In this document: positions 1-9,463 of the stretch, one piece after another
Layout: every line of letters starts with the position of its first letter
How positions within the stretch are numbered: the stretch's first letter is position 1
From: Paratrimastix pyriformis
Taxonomy: Eukaryota > Preaxostyla > Paratrimastigidae
Length of the DNA stretch: 31,546 bases
Direction: 5' to 3'
Assembly (NCBI GenBank): GCA_027972325.1
Contig: JAPMOS010000303.1
Location: 1-31,546 of the forward strand
Translations under genes and position numbers: made by a program
The notes under the pieces: generated by a model
Told to the model about the DNA's origin: nothing
Database searches by the model: none
What the model saw: the letters and a program-made list of their open reading frames with translations, nothing else

Positions 1-690
1 GGTGCGATACCGGTTCTGATGATGCAAACTCGATGTGTTTCATCGAAAAAAACACTTGGATGATGTCGAACACCACCTCGAAAATTCGATTTCTCTTGAA
101 AATCCATACCGCCGGTATGGATTTTGTACCCGACAAACATCATTACCGGTTCTGATGATGCAAATCGATGAGTTTCATCGAAAAAACACTTGGGATGATG
201 TCGGAACACCACCTCGAAAAATTCCGATTTCTCTTGAAAATCCATACCGCCGGTATGGATTTTAGTACCGACAAACATCGCGATACCGGTTCTGATGATG
301 CAAATCGATGAGTTTCATCGAAAAACACTTGGGATGATGTCGGAACACCACCTCGAAAAATTCGATTTCTATTGAAAATCCATACCGCCGGTATGGATTT
401 TAGTACCGACAAACATCGCGATACCGGTTCTGATGATGCAAATCGATGAGTTTCATCGAAAAACACTTGGGATGATGTCAGAACACCACCTCGAAAAATT
501 CGATTTCTATTGAAAATCCATACCGCCGGTATGGATTTTAGTACCGACAAACATCGCGATACCGGTTCTGATGATGTAAATCGATGAGTTTCATCGAAAA
601 ACACTTGGGATGATGTCGGAACACCACCTCGAAAATTCGATTTCTATTGAAAATCCATACCGCCGGTATGTTTTAGTACCCCCGACAAAC
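1..690. repeat. 138-bp tandem satellite, five units
   Basis: Five head-to-tail units begin near 8, 144, 284, 422 and 560, so the period is 136-140 bp, most often 138. Each unit holds a near-perfect palindrome with 13-bp arms (AAAATCCATACCG) around a single central base, for example 375-401, and a 6-bp stem with 3-base loop (CGATGA/TCATCG). The last unit has lost part of the palindrome. Because 138 is 46 codons, frames stay open across the array on the minus strand; I do not take this as coding. It lies directly upstream of gene A and may begin beyond the left edge. Confidence 0.9.
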
Positions 691-703
691 ATTTGATGGT
701 TTA

Positions 704-730
704 GTGGCTCTAACCTTGGGTAATAGCCAC
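704..730. promoter_or_regulatory. Imperfect palindrome upstream of gene A, candidate promoter element
   Basis: The right half, 718-730, reads GGGTAATAGCCAC. Its reverse complement GTGGCTATTACCC occurs exactly at 10298-10310, and with one change at 10515-10527, in front of paralogue C. The left half at 704-715 is a poorer copy in the opposite direction, giving a hairpin-like inverted repeat. It ends 17 bases before the gene A start codon. Sharing between two paralogue promoters suggests a transcription-factor or core-promoter site; this is inference. Confidence 0.4.
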
Positions 731-746
731 ACTTGATCCCGCCAAA

Positions 747-2162
747 ATGCCCAAGGAAAGCACTCAGGAACTTCGTGAGACGCGCAGCGGCCGTTACCCG
801 ACTCCTCGTCACTCGCGGGATGACTCCTCGGAGGAGGAACCGCGAGGCCATTCGAGGAAACGTGCGCGCGCTGAACCCAAGTCATCCGCCGCCGATGCAG
901 CGCCGGCCTCGCCTCTTCGCCTGGACACTGTCACCGAAGATGAAGCTGAGCAAGAGGAGACCCAACGCGCCAGCCAGGAACACGAGGCGACCGAACAGGA
1001 ACAAGAGGAGATCCAACATGCCAGCCAGGATGCCGATCAACATCACCTAGTCGTCTTCATTCCATCAGCCGAGCATTCTTCCAGCAGCGAACATGCGCGG
1101 GCGAGCGTGCTACCCGAGCCGCCCACCGCCGAGCCCGAGGAGACCCCTGAGCCTGAGCAGACCACCGTGCCAGAGCAGACCACCGAGCCCGTGCCTGAGC
1201 AGACCACCATCGAACCTTTGGAGACCACCACAACTGAACCCGAGGTGACTACCTCCGACCCTGTGCAGGCCACCACCACCGAACCCGCAGAACCCTCAGA
1301 ACCCGAACCGGCGCAGTCCGAACTACAGCAAACCGGCACAGAACCGGAAGCCGCCGAGCAGTCCGTCCCTGGTGAACCCGAGCAGCTCGCCGAACCCGAG
1401 CAGCCCGCCGAACCTGAGCTGACCCCCGAACCCGAGCAGACCGCAGCCCCTCCTCCGACGCCCTCAAAGCAGCCCCCCAACGCCGGACCGCCCCTCCGTC
1501 GTCGTCGCTTGCCCTCCTCCGAAACCGAGGGCGGGTTCGCCTCCCAAGAAACTGCCCGACTCCATCCCGCCCAAGACGCCAGCACAGGCCCCCCGGCTAT
1601 CAAGAGGTCCGCTCCCGTTCCCCCGACATCGATCCTGGCAACCCAGCGTTCACCGCCGCCGCCGGCTGCTGGTTCAATCGTTGCTCTCAAGACGCCTCCG
1701 CCTCCGGCATCCGTGCCTTCCAGAACCCACGTGCAGCCCTGTCGCGTCCTCCGCCTCACGTGCAGCCCGGTCACCGCCACGAGCACTACTGCCACGCCTC
1801 CAGCAGTGGCTCCGGGTCGGGCTTCCGTGCCTCCCAGAACCCCACGTGCAGCCCCGGTCACCGCCACGAGCACGACTGCAAAGCCTCCAGCAGTGGCTCC
1901 GGATCGAGCTTCCGTGCCTCCCAGAACGCCCCGCACCGCCACGAGTTCCACGTCATCAGTCCCTCCCACAACTTCGAGTCCTCATCAGCCTCTGTCGTCG
2001 TCGAACACCGCCCCCCCGCCCCTCAATCGGTCTGTTTTTCTGTTTTACCTCTTGTGGGTTCCTTAAAACCTCTCCTCCAGGATCTACCTCGTCTGGCAAT
2101 CGGAGACAAAGGAAGTGTTGAAACTCACTCGACAGGCATTTTACGAACGGATCTTTCCCAAG
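747..2162 (+). CDS. Gene A, 5' part: disordered Pro/Glu/Thr-rich exon 1, intron, start of exon 2
   Basis: Exon 1 is 747-2029, the intron 2030-2080, and exon 2 starts at 2081 and is cut at 2162 by LINE-1. The start ATG at 747 has the context CCGCCAAAATG, shared with paralogue C. Exon 1 encodes about 427 residues of low complexity: a charged RS/RK-rich head, then PEQTTEP-type acidic repeats, then Pro/Ser/Ala-rich sequence with an 87-bp tandem duplication (about 1770-1950). Exon 2 begins YLVWQSETKEV and reaches FYERIFPK at the insertion. Joined to 9649-10218 the frame is exactly 645 codons including stop, which supports the model. Function not recognised; a long disordered N-terminus on a helical domain is all that can be seen. 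Confidence 0.75.
2030..2080 (+). other. Gene A intron (51 nt)
   Basis: Donor CG|GTCTGT and acceptor CTCCTCCAG|GA. The paralogue C intron (11000-11053) has the same phase, the same donor and the same acceptor. Joining gives Arg-Ile-Tyr in A and Arg-Thr-Tyr in C. The donor has C rather than A/G at +3. Confidence 0.8.
2152..2162. repeat. Target-site duplication of LINE-1, left copy
   Basis: TCTTTCCCAAG, repeated exactly at 9638-9648. It lies in gene A exon 2, and paralogue C has the matching uninterrupted sequence near 11123-11133. Confidence 0.9.
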
Positions 2163-2597
2163 AGGATGAGGGTTCTGTGCCATTTGCTGATCAGGGGAAC
2201 GGACTCTGGGGGCTGCGATGGGACGGTGATCTCGGTCAGGCAAAAGGCAGCGGAACAACAATGGTCTGGCATTATATTTCAGAAAACAAGATGAACGAAG
2301 GACACTGGAGATGTATCAGCCAGTGGATCGCACGGTGGGCGAGGGTGGTAATGGCAGGGTTGGGGCTGACATGGAATTGGTTGTTGGCGATGGGGATAGC
2401 GGAATGTGAGGTGCAGAGGAGGAGATTGTGGGAAAAGGAAGAAGCGCAAAGAAAGGTGCGGAGATGGAGTGGGGAGACGGGGCGGAAGACGGCTCGGAGA
2501 AGGGTGCGGGGGATGGCGCGGCATGGACGAGGGCGGGGCGGATGGATGCCGGGGGGTTCGGTTGGTAGGGACGGGGTGAAAGTGGTGGCATCGAGAG
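2163..2597 (+). other. LINE-1 leader region upstream of the protease domain
   Basis: Short open stretches in more than one frame encode Trp-rich sequence (QQWSGII, GHWRCISQWIARW) that resembles the LINE-2 leader on the minus strand (ANWNFIVDRFKRW near 18.8 kb), followed by an Arg-rich segment (RRRLWEKEEAQRKVRRW). It probably belongs to the same polyprotein as the protease domain, or to a first ORF. No RRM or CCHC motif is visible. Confidence 0.5.
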
Positions 2598-3593
2598 GTG
2601 TCGATGGGTGTCCGGGCGAGGATGTACCCCTGGAGAGGCATGGACGATTTGGATGGGGGAGGGAGCGGGCAGCCGGGGATGGATAGGGTACCGGTGCAGG
2701 GAGACGTCGAGCAATATCGTGGCATCGCCAACACGACTGGACACAGGTGTTGGTTGAGCGCCGGGCTGCAGGCGGCGGAGGCGGTTGGTGGGGCAGATCC
2801 GCTGTTTGATGTGGTCAGAGGTGTCGGTGGGGACCCTGATGGAGAAGAAGGGATTTGGAAGAGGGGGACGGAGGGACTGGACGAGACGCAGGATGGAGAA
2901 GCAGGGGTGGCTGTGATTGAGCTGCTGAAAAGGGCGCGGATCCCGGTGGGAGTCAGGATGAGGGTGGTGGACGTGTGTGTGGAATGCGGATGTGAAAGTG
3001 TTGGCAGAGAGAGGGCGCGGGAGTGCTTGTTTGTGCGTCTGATGAGGGACGGGGACAGTATGAATGAGGCGGTAAGGAGGGTAGTGATGGCAGATGACCG
3101 TGTCATGAAGAAGTGTCCGGTGTGTGGTGGGGACCAGTGGCATGCACGGGATGAGCGTGCGATAGAAGGGGAGAGTGTCCTGGTGGTGCAGGTGGTTCGG
3201 AACCAGAGGGGTAGGGGGGCGGATCAGACGCAGTGGAAAGTGCAGCCGGACATAGTAGACGTACTCGGGACAAGCTACCACCTGGAAGCGGAGGCGGAAT
3301 TCTGTGGAAGAAGGGGCGGGGGGCGTCATTGGGTGGCACTGAAAAGGATTGATGGGGCGTGGTGGAGGTTCAATGACAGTGTGGTGCATGAGGTGGAGGA
3401 GTGCGAGATTATGCATGGGGATGTTTTCGTGTACGTGGCTGAAGCTGGAATGGGGTCGCGGATGCAAAGGTCCGGGAGGGCCAGCATTTGGGGGGGGAGC
3501 TGCAGAGGGGAGACTGCAGAAAGTATCGTGTGCGGTGAGGAAAGAGAGTCAAGGGATGACAGGGCGGGGAGCAGACAAGGCGGAGAAGCCTGA
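2598..3593 (+). CDS. LINE-1 ubiquitin-specific-protease-like (peptidase C19) domain
   Basis: About 331 residues in one open frame. Visible USP landmarks in order: a Cys box (GIANTTGHRCWLSAGLQA, candidate nucleophile Cys51, codon 2748-2750); a Cys-x2-Cys pair followed by the usual strand pattern (CVECGCES ... CLFVRLM); a second pair CPVCGG followed by ESVLVVQVVRN, where USPs have VLIIHLKRF; and a His box RHWVALKR with His244, then WWRFNDS (Asn259/Asp260). The catalytic triad is therefore present, with a compact size for a USP catalytic core. Expected activity is removal of ubiquitin or a ubiquitin-like protein. The first residues may not be the true start, since the frame is open upstream of any clear start codon. 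Confidence 0.82.
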   Translation: MSMGVRARMYPWRGMDDLDGGGSGQPGMDRVPVQGDVEQYRGIANTTGHRCWLSAGLQAAEAVGGADPLFDVVRGVGGDPDGEEGIWKRGTEGLDETQDGEAGVAVIELLKRARIPVGVRMRVVDVCVECGCESVGRERARECLFVRLMRDGDSMNEAVRRVVMADDRVMKKCPVCGGDQWHARDERAIEGESVLVVQVVRNQRGRGADQTQWKVQPDIVDVLGTSYHLEAEAEFCGRRGGGRHWVALKRIDGAWWRFNDSVVHEVEECEIMHGDVFVYVAEAGMGSRMQRSGRASIWGGSCRGETAESIVCGEERESRDDRAGSRQGGEA

Positions 3594-3844
3594 AGGACAG
3601 GAGGAGCAGGTCCTGGTAGCGGGCGTGTCGTATCCGGAAGTGAGTCGGCGACCTGGGGATGGGATGAGCAGGAAGGCAAGGAAGAAGAGGGGAAGAAGGA
3701 TGCACAAAGGAAGAGGAGGCAAAAAGCAAAAATGTTGGATATTGAGAGGGGATATGACGTGAAGGCGGAGGAGGAGGAGTTTCGGGGGGTGGAGAAGTGG
3801 TGCCAGGGGGAGGAAGGGAGGCCAACCTGAGGGCGGGGTTGCCG
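3594..3844 (+). other. Linker between LINE-1 protease and endonuclease
   Basis: Lys/Arg/Gly-rich sequence (KARKKRGRRMHKGRGGKK and similar) is open in an overlapping frame from 3349 to 3762. It is probably a basic nucleic-acid-binding linker. No folded domain is seen, and a frame change is needed to join the flanking domains. Confidence 0.4.
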
Positions 3845-4828
3845 ATGAAGGAGGAGGACAGGATGCGGGTGGCAGGGTGGAATGTGCGAGGACTTGGGTC
3901 AGAGTGGAAGCGAAGTAATGTGGCGGACCTGTTGCGGGTAGGACGGGTAGACATTGCCCTGTTGCAAGAAACAAAGGGGACGAAGGCGAATAAGGAGCAG
4001 TTGGAGGAGAAGTGGATGAGGGGATGGCGGTGGAGGAGTTCGGTGGTGGAGAATGCGGTGGAGCGTCACCCCAAGGGGGGGGTGATGATAGGATATAGAC
4101 GGACCCTGCAGATGGCGGTGCGTCGTGTCATGGAGGTCCTGCCGGGCTATTTGATGTACATGGACTGGTCGGAGGGAAAGACCAACCTCCGGCTGGTGAA
4201 TATGTACTATCCGACTGGGGATGGAGATGACAAGGAGAGGGTCAGGAAGGTGATTATTGAAAGGCTGGATGAGTGCATGGCGGAGGGGGCGGCAGAGGGA
4301 AGGGGAGTGGTGGTGTACACGGATGCGAATAGCTGGGCCAAGGAAGTCGGAGAGCATGAGAAGTTGGGACTGTATGACTCGGCGAAGATGGTAGGCAAGG
4401 AGAATGAGATCACGTTTGTGCGGAACAAGAAGGGGGGGGATGCAGAGGAGAAGGACAAGCAGCCGGGGATGAAAGGGGTGGCTCGGTTGGACCTTTGCCT
4501 CGCAACGCAAGGGACGATGGCAAGGATGCTCGATAACCTATGGGTATGGAGAAATGAGGAGATACAGTGGAGCGAAGTTACAGACCATCACATGGTCGTG
4601 ACTGACTTGAGGAACATGCTGCCGGCATGGGCGGGGACGACAAGGAGGAAGGTGGCCATTTGCCCGTCCAGGTCGGACTTGGACGCGTTGCTGCGTGAAA
4701 AAGGGAGAGAAGAGTATGATGTGTTGGTGGAGAAGATGGGCTCATATAGGAGGAAGGTGGCGGAGATGATTCGAAAGGCATCGGGGAAGGGGAGGAGCTG
4801 TCATTCGAACAGATGGGTCGGATCCTGA
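3845..4828 (+). CDS. LINE-1 apurinic/apyrimidinic-type endonuclease domain
   Basis: Exonuclease/endonuclease/phosphatase fold, the nickase of APE-type LINEs. Counting from the ATG at 3845: GWNVRG (Asn13), LLQETKG (Glu42), YTDANSWA (Asp160, Asn162), RLDLCL (Asp216) and VTDHHMVV (Asp247-His248). These are the metal-binding and catalytic positions of the family, and all are intact. The domain is followed in the same frame by a basic tail (REKGREEYDVLVEKM) before the frame closes at 4828. The frame is open upstream to 3797, so the start is uncertain and the domain is probably translated as part of one polyprotein. Confidence 0.9.
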   Translation: MKEEDRMRVAGWNVRGLGSEWKRSNVADLLRVGRVDIALLQETKGTKANKEQLEEKWMRGWRWRSSVVENAVERHPKGGVMIGYRRTLQMAVRRVMEVLPGYLMYMDWSEGKTNLRLVNMYYPTGDGDDKERVRKVIIERLDECMAEGAAEGRGVVVYTDANSWAKEVGEHEKLGLYDSAKMVGKENEITFVRNKKGGDAEEKDKQPGMKGVARLDLCLATQGTMARMLDNLWVWRNEEIQWSEVTDHHMVVTDLRNMLPAWAGTTRRKVAICPSRSDLDALLREKGREEYDVLVEKMGSYRRKVAEMIRKASGKGRSCHSNRWVGS

Positions 4829-6116
4829 GGGAAACGGCGGGGCATGTGTTTGGGTACCGGGAGGTTACAAATACGGATCGGGACTACGAGCCCCACCGCA
4901 TGAGGAAGCTGCGGCGGAGGGCGGTGGAGGAGAGGGACTCGGAAAGGAGGAGGGAGATGCAGCGCCAATTGGCAAAGATGAGAAGCATGCACTACAAGAA
5001 GCGGGACAGGGCGTTGGAGGGAAAACGCAAACGGATATATAAGGGCATAATGACTGACGGGGTGGCGCCCGTCACGGCGTATGCCACCAAGAACAGTGAA
5101 GGCAAGGTGGATAAGGTGGTGACAGATCCAGAATTGGTGAAGAGGGGATGGAGGGAATTCATGGCGGACCTGGCAAGGAGAGTGATGCCGATGGGCGGAA
5201 TGAAGCAGGCACCGGTGGGAAGGTCTCAGGAGGAGGAGAGGGTCATCATGGCCCCCTTACCATGCATGACGTTGAAACGATCCTGGGAGCACTCCCAGAT
5301 GGCAAGGCAGCGGGCCCGGACGGGGTGACGGCGGAGATGATTCACGCCTGTCAGGATGAGATCAAGGAGTGGATGAGAAGGAGATATAATGAGATGCTGG
5401 AAAAGAGTGAGGTGCCGCAGGAGCTCAAGATTAGCTCGGTGTTTATGGCCACGAAATCGCAGACGGAGCACCCGGGGACCCGGCAGGAAGGAGAACCGAT
5501 CACTTTGATCCAAGTTTTTCTGAAGGGGCTGCAGGTGGTGGTGGCGTCGCGGTTTCAAGACTGGTGCGTAGAGAAGCAAGTGTTTGGGGCGGAGCAGTTT
5601 GGATTCTTGAGGGGTCGGAGGATTGAGACCCCAATCGCAGAGATTATGGGAGTGCTCACTGACTCGAAAATTATGGGAGGTCGAGAGTTCCATATGTGCT
5701 CATTGGACATAAAAAGCATACGACACGGTGGACATGGACGCACTGAGGAGGGGGTTGAGACGGATGGGGGTTGAGGAGGCATTCATCAGGTACGTAGATA
5801 GTCTGTACGAGGGAAGGAAGGCGAGAGTGATCACAGGGTACGGACTGACAGAGAGCTATGACATAGAAAGGGGTATCAGCCAGGGGACCCGCTTTCGTGT
5901 CTGCTCTTTATCTCATTCATGGAGGAAGTGCTGGCAGAGGTGCGAAAGCAGGAAGGTGGGTATATCCTGGATAGTGGGAGGAAGGTGAAAGTCCTTGCCT
6001 TTGCTGACGATGTTATGCTGGTCACTCGAACCAAGGAGCAGATGGTCCGGTTGGTCAACACAGTGAGACGGAAGGGTGGAGGAGGCGGGCATGCAGCTGT
6101 CGTGGACCAAGTGTGA
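4813..6116 (+). pseudogene. LINE-1 reverse transcriptase, fingers and palm, in several frames
   Basis: RT landmarks in order: AAGPDGVTAEM near 5310; EHPGTRQEGEPITLI near 5468; EQFGFLRGRRIETP near 5591; the first catalytic Asp in SLDIK near 5700 (motif A); ISQG near 5875 (motif B); LAFADDVMLV near 5995 (motif C). The run is spread over five overlapping frames, with breaks at short homopolymers (A-run at motif A, G-runs at motif B and after motif C). The N-terminal part (4813-5290) is a basic helical stretch (RRREMQRQLAKMR). All catalytic aspartates are present. As assembled it cannot be translated through; sequencing error is possible. Confidence 0.88.
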
Positions 6117-8512
6117 CTACCTGTGTGGGGGTGAAGAGCAAGACGGACCTGGACTTGGGTGAGGGTCGGGTCATCAAGGTCCAGCAGAAGGGTGGGGCCA
6201 TCCGATACCTGGGGATTTGGATAGACGAGGAGATGAACATGAAGGTCAACACGGAGAAGGTCATCCAGAAAATGTGCGGGAGGCTGCACAGGCTGATGGA
6301 CAAGAAGGTCCCCCCGAGGTTGATGGTGCAGATGATCAACGAGTGCGTGTCGACGTGCCTCCAGTACACGGCCAGACAGTGCCCCATGCCAAAGAAGGAC
6401 TTGGAGATCCTACGGCAAAGATATGCGAGGGTCTTTAGGGAGATTGGTGGCTGTCTGGGGAAGTGCGATCCGGCGGAGGTGCTTTTCTTCCCGGAGGATG
6501 AAGGGGGCATGGGCCTGAAGGACCCGGTGGATGTGCATGATATGATGGTGCTGACACAGTTGTTGGGGAGAGTGGCGGATGAGCAAGGATGTGGGGTGAT
6601 GCTCCGTGAGGAGATTGCACTTCTTCAGAAGTTGTGGACCACAAGTGAACCCCTGCTGGATGACCCGGGGAAGTGGGTAAGGCTACACGGAAAGGAGAAG
6701 ATGCCTGGCATCCTCTCGGGGATGCTGCAGGTCATGTCCAGGAATGATCTGGCCATTCTCAGGGAGGGCGAGGAGCTGAAAGAGGAGCAGGGGTATGGGA
6801 TGCCAACAACACTGGAGGAATTGGCAAGCCCGCACAGGATCACCAAGCAACACAGACAAACACTGATGAGGAGGGGGATCAGGAGCGTGGCAGACCTGAT
6901 AGTGGGGGGTAGGTTCCAGTGGAAGGGCAGGAAGCCACAGTATGTCAAAGCCATCATGGAGCGGATCTGCGTCTGGGGGAACAGAGTGGAGACGGAATAC
7001 GTGAAGCTGGCGAGGCGGATTAGAGAGGAAGAGGCGGCGGAGAAGGAAAGAGAGAAAGCAAGGATGGAGAGAGCGAGGGAGGGGAGCCAGAGGGCATTGA
7101 AGCAGAGGAATGGCGAGGACAAGGTCAATGGAGCCGGCTGCAAGACTGGAGAAGCAAAGAAGGGGAAGAAGCAGACCAAGTTGGCTTTGGGGCAGAGTGG
7201 GAAGCTCTCGGTGGTGGTGCCGGCGACGTGTCGGAGAAAGACGCAGGGCGACAGGGAGGGTAAAAAAGAGAAGGGGGCGAGTGGGACGACGAATGCAACA
7301 AGGGGGCGCCTGAAGCAGGAGGGAAACAAAGATGGCGGCATGAGGAGCAGAATGGAGGCGCTGCGAGCGGAATGCGACGAGGTGGAAGTGCGGGTAGAGG
7401 AGCCCGAACTCAAGTGGCGGACATTCTATACGGATGGTAGTGCATCCAGGAAGAAGAAGGACCGGCGAGCGGCACTGGCGGTGGTGGAGCGGCTGCCCAA
7501 CGGGGTGCTGGCAGTGCGGGTTGGAAGAAGGTGCACGGGCAGGGGGCAAACAAACAATGAGGCAGAGCTTGAGGCCATCCTGGAGGCCATCAGGGTGGGA
7601 CAGGATGCAAACGTGGAGGTGCGCACGGACAGCAAGGTGGCAAAGGGATGGGTGGAAGGGCTGATGAGGAGAGACTGGACGCCGACCGACCTAATCGAGT
7701 CGAAGGCTGAGGGTCTTCTTCGGAGGGGCCAACGAATCTTGGAGGAACATAGGGGCGAGGTCAGGCTGGTTTGGGTAAAGGGGCACCAGGAGACAGGGGC
7801 ATCGCTGGATGCGGAGGGGAATAGGTTGGCGGACAAGATTGCAGGCCAGAGTATAAAACTGGAGAGCACCAAGGAGCCGCAAGAGCAGACCTGGGGATTT
7901 CGGCTTGTCCGGCGGAGCGATGGAAAGACGGTGGAGGGAGATTTTCGTGAAAACCTAAAAGAGTGGGGCCGCAAAGGGCGCATCTTCAGGACAGCCCAGA
8001 AGTGCAAGAATGCACTAGTGGTCATCAATGCTCAGACGGGAAATGGCGGAATAAATACGCAGACCATGCGGTGTGAAATGTCGGGTAGACTGGCCATGAT
8101 GGCAATCTTGCAGCGTTACATCACGGCCAACATCAGATTCTACATCAATGGTGAAGGGGATGGGAAATGTTGGTGTGGGGCGAGAGACTATACGAACCAT
8201 TTGGTTTTCGAGTGCCCGGCGATGATGGGCAGCGTCGTGGAAAGGTGGAGTGGTGCCAATGCGATCAAACTGATCGCGTGGCTGGACAAGGGGGAAGGAG
8301 CAGAAGATGCAGAACAATTGCTCCAAGAAAAATGGGTGGAGCCTATGGGCCAAAGTGTGCAGGTGAGAGGTAAGCAGATAGCGATGGACAGACTCTGGGA
8401 GCTCATCGAGCGATCGCGGGGCGCTGGTACCGCGCCCGAACCTGGGACAGCTTCTGGGAAACATTTTCAACAGAAGTGGCGAACCTGTGCGATCGGTACG
8501 CGGATGGAGTGA
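6113..8512 (+). CDS. LINE-1 RT thumb/connection, linker, RNase H and zinc knuckle
   Basis: A single open frame of 799 codons. Residues about 1-300 continue the RT (GGAIRYLGIWID, thumb and connection helices). Residues about 300-430 are a Lys/Glu/Arg-rich linker. RNase H spans about 437-580 with FYTDGSA (Asp441), NNEAELEAI (Glu485), RTDSKV (Asp506), VWVKGHQE and GNRLAD (Asn570, Asp574), the expected catalytic set. A zinc knuckle follows: Cys686-x-Cys688-x7-His696-x4-Cys701 (CWCG ... HLVFECP), as in I/Tad-like LINEs. The frame ends in WRTCAIGTRME, shortly before the C-terminal domain resumes in another frame. Confidence 0.9.
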   Translation: MTTCVGVKSKTDLDLGEGRVIKVQQKGGAIRYLGIWIDEEMNMKVNTEKVIQKMCGRLHRLMDKKVPPRLMVQMINECVSTCLQYTARQCPMPKKDLEILRQRYARVFREIGGCLGKCDPAEVLFFPEDEGGMGLKDPVDVHDMMVLTQLLGRVADEQGCGVMLREEIALLQKLWTTSEPLLDDPGKWVRLHGKEKMPGILSGMLQVMSRNDLAILREGEELKEEQGYGMPTTLEELASPHRITKQHRQTLMRRGIRSVADLIVGGRFQWKGRKPQYVKAIMERICVWGNRVETEYVKLARRIREEEAAEKEREKARMERAREGSQRALKQRNGEDKVNGAGCKTGEAKKGKKQTKLALGQSGKLSVVVPATCRRKTQGDREGKKEKGASGTTNATRGRLKQEGNKDGGMRSRMEALRAECDEVEVRVEEPELKWRTFYTDGSASRKKKDRRAALAVVERLPNGVLAVRVGRRCTGRGQTNNEAELEAILEAIRVGQDANVEVRTDSKVAKGWVEGLMRRDWTPTDLIESKAEGLLRRGQRILEEHRGEVRLVWVKGHQETGASLDAEGNRLADKIAGQSIKLESTKEPQEQTWGFRLVRRSDGKTVEGDFRENLKEWGRKGRIFRTAQKCKNALVVINAQTGNGGINTQTMRCEMSGRLAMMAILQRYITANIRFYINGEGDGKCWCGARDYTNHLVFECPAMMGSVVERWSGANAIKLIAWLDKGEGAEDAEQLLQEKWVEPMGQSVQVRGKQIAMDRLWELIERSRGAGTAPEPGTASGKHFQQKWRTCAIGTRME

Positions 8513-9463
8513 GCACGGAGATGGCAGAAGGGCAGACCCACAAGAGCACCCTGCGAAACCAGTGGACGACCCCCCACGTGGTGTCCTCTCTGCTCAGACA
8601 AGCAGGCAGTTTGACAACGATGGCATTCTCGCATCCTGGGAATGCCGATTTGAGCTTCCCCGAATTCAGAACACCCAGCAAAGATGATTGTTTTGGGTGG
8701 AAGACTGGATGGATATGGGCTGTTCAAGGAGAATCGTGACCTCCTCATCTTTGCCAACCCGGAGTACAACCCCAGGAAGAGATGGACCGATTATTTAAGG
8801 CAATTGGCGATTGGGCAGAGAGTCCAATGGGAAGAGCTGGGAAGAGAGCTTTCCGATGCATCGCAATCGTCCCGTACGGGGTGGGTAAAGCCAACCGGAC
8901 GCGGCCGGTGCAGGGAATGGAGGCGCAGCATGGCGTCGGATTGGCCTTGAGGGGGACATGCGATTGAAGGAGCTGTTTATCATTGAGGAAGGGGGTTTCG
9001 GCTTCTGGCTGCCGAGCTTCTGGCGGACAGGGGAGAAAGGTGCGGGGAAGGCCCCGTTCGACGTGGGCATCCTGCTCTTTGAGAACCAGAGGGCCCGGGA
9101 GAGATTTCCGATGGATCCTGCCCGTTGTGGGCTTTGGAGAATATGCTTCGGAAAGAGGCGGGTGCGCGGAAGGTGGAGGCTGACTACGAGGGGCGTCCGA
9201 AGGAGGGCGAGGTGCTCCACAACTGGAGGGGGATCTCAGAGGGGGTGGTGCGGAAAGTTGCGGGAAGACTTCGGAGGCGGTGCGGATTTCGAGAGATGTA
9301 CGCGAATGATTGCAGACTGGCAGCAGAGTTGGGGATTGTGGATGAAGACACCCAAAAGGAGATTGGGAGCGAAATTGGTGCACTCCGCAAAACCATGCTG
9401 CTGGCGATCATGCAACGAAAGAAGAACGAGAAAAATGAAGAAGGGATGAACGAGGAGACGTAG
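8476..9463 (+). pseudogene. LINE-1 C-terminal methyltransferase-like domain, in several frames
   Basis: Homologous throughout to the intact C-terminus of LINE-2. Landmarks: RNQWTTPHVVSSLLRQAG (8476-8740 frame); DLLIFANPEYNP (near 8730-8770); AFRCIAIVPYG (near 8850); ELFIIEEGGFGFWLPSFW (near 8965-9020); FDVGILLFEN (near 9058-9087). It ends at the TAG at 9461-9463 after a helical tail (DEDTQKEIGSEIGALRKTM). The order W-x-TP, NP-x-Y, hydrophobic-VP, GG-F-x-F resembles phage Dam N6-adenine methyltransferases. At least four frame changes break it here. Conservative substitutions relative to LINE-2 at the key positions suggest past constraint. Confidence 0.6.

Noticed and set aside
143-604. Minus-strand open frame across the 138-bp satellite
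   Set aside because: It stays open only because the period is 46 codons; the protein is a pure reflection of the repeat, with no start context or gene-like ends.
1043-1969. Long minus-strand frame opposite gene A exon 1
   Set aside because: It mirrors GC-rich Pro/Thr/Glu codons as Gly/Val/Ser. The plus strand has the paralogue match, start context and intron.
7150-7210. PCNA-binding (PIP) motif KKQTKLALG in the LINE-1 linker
   Set aside because: The aromatic pair of a PIP box is missing and LINE-2 has no equivalent.
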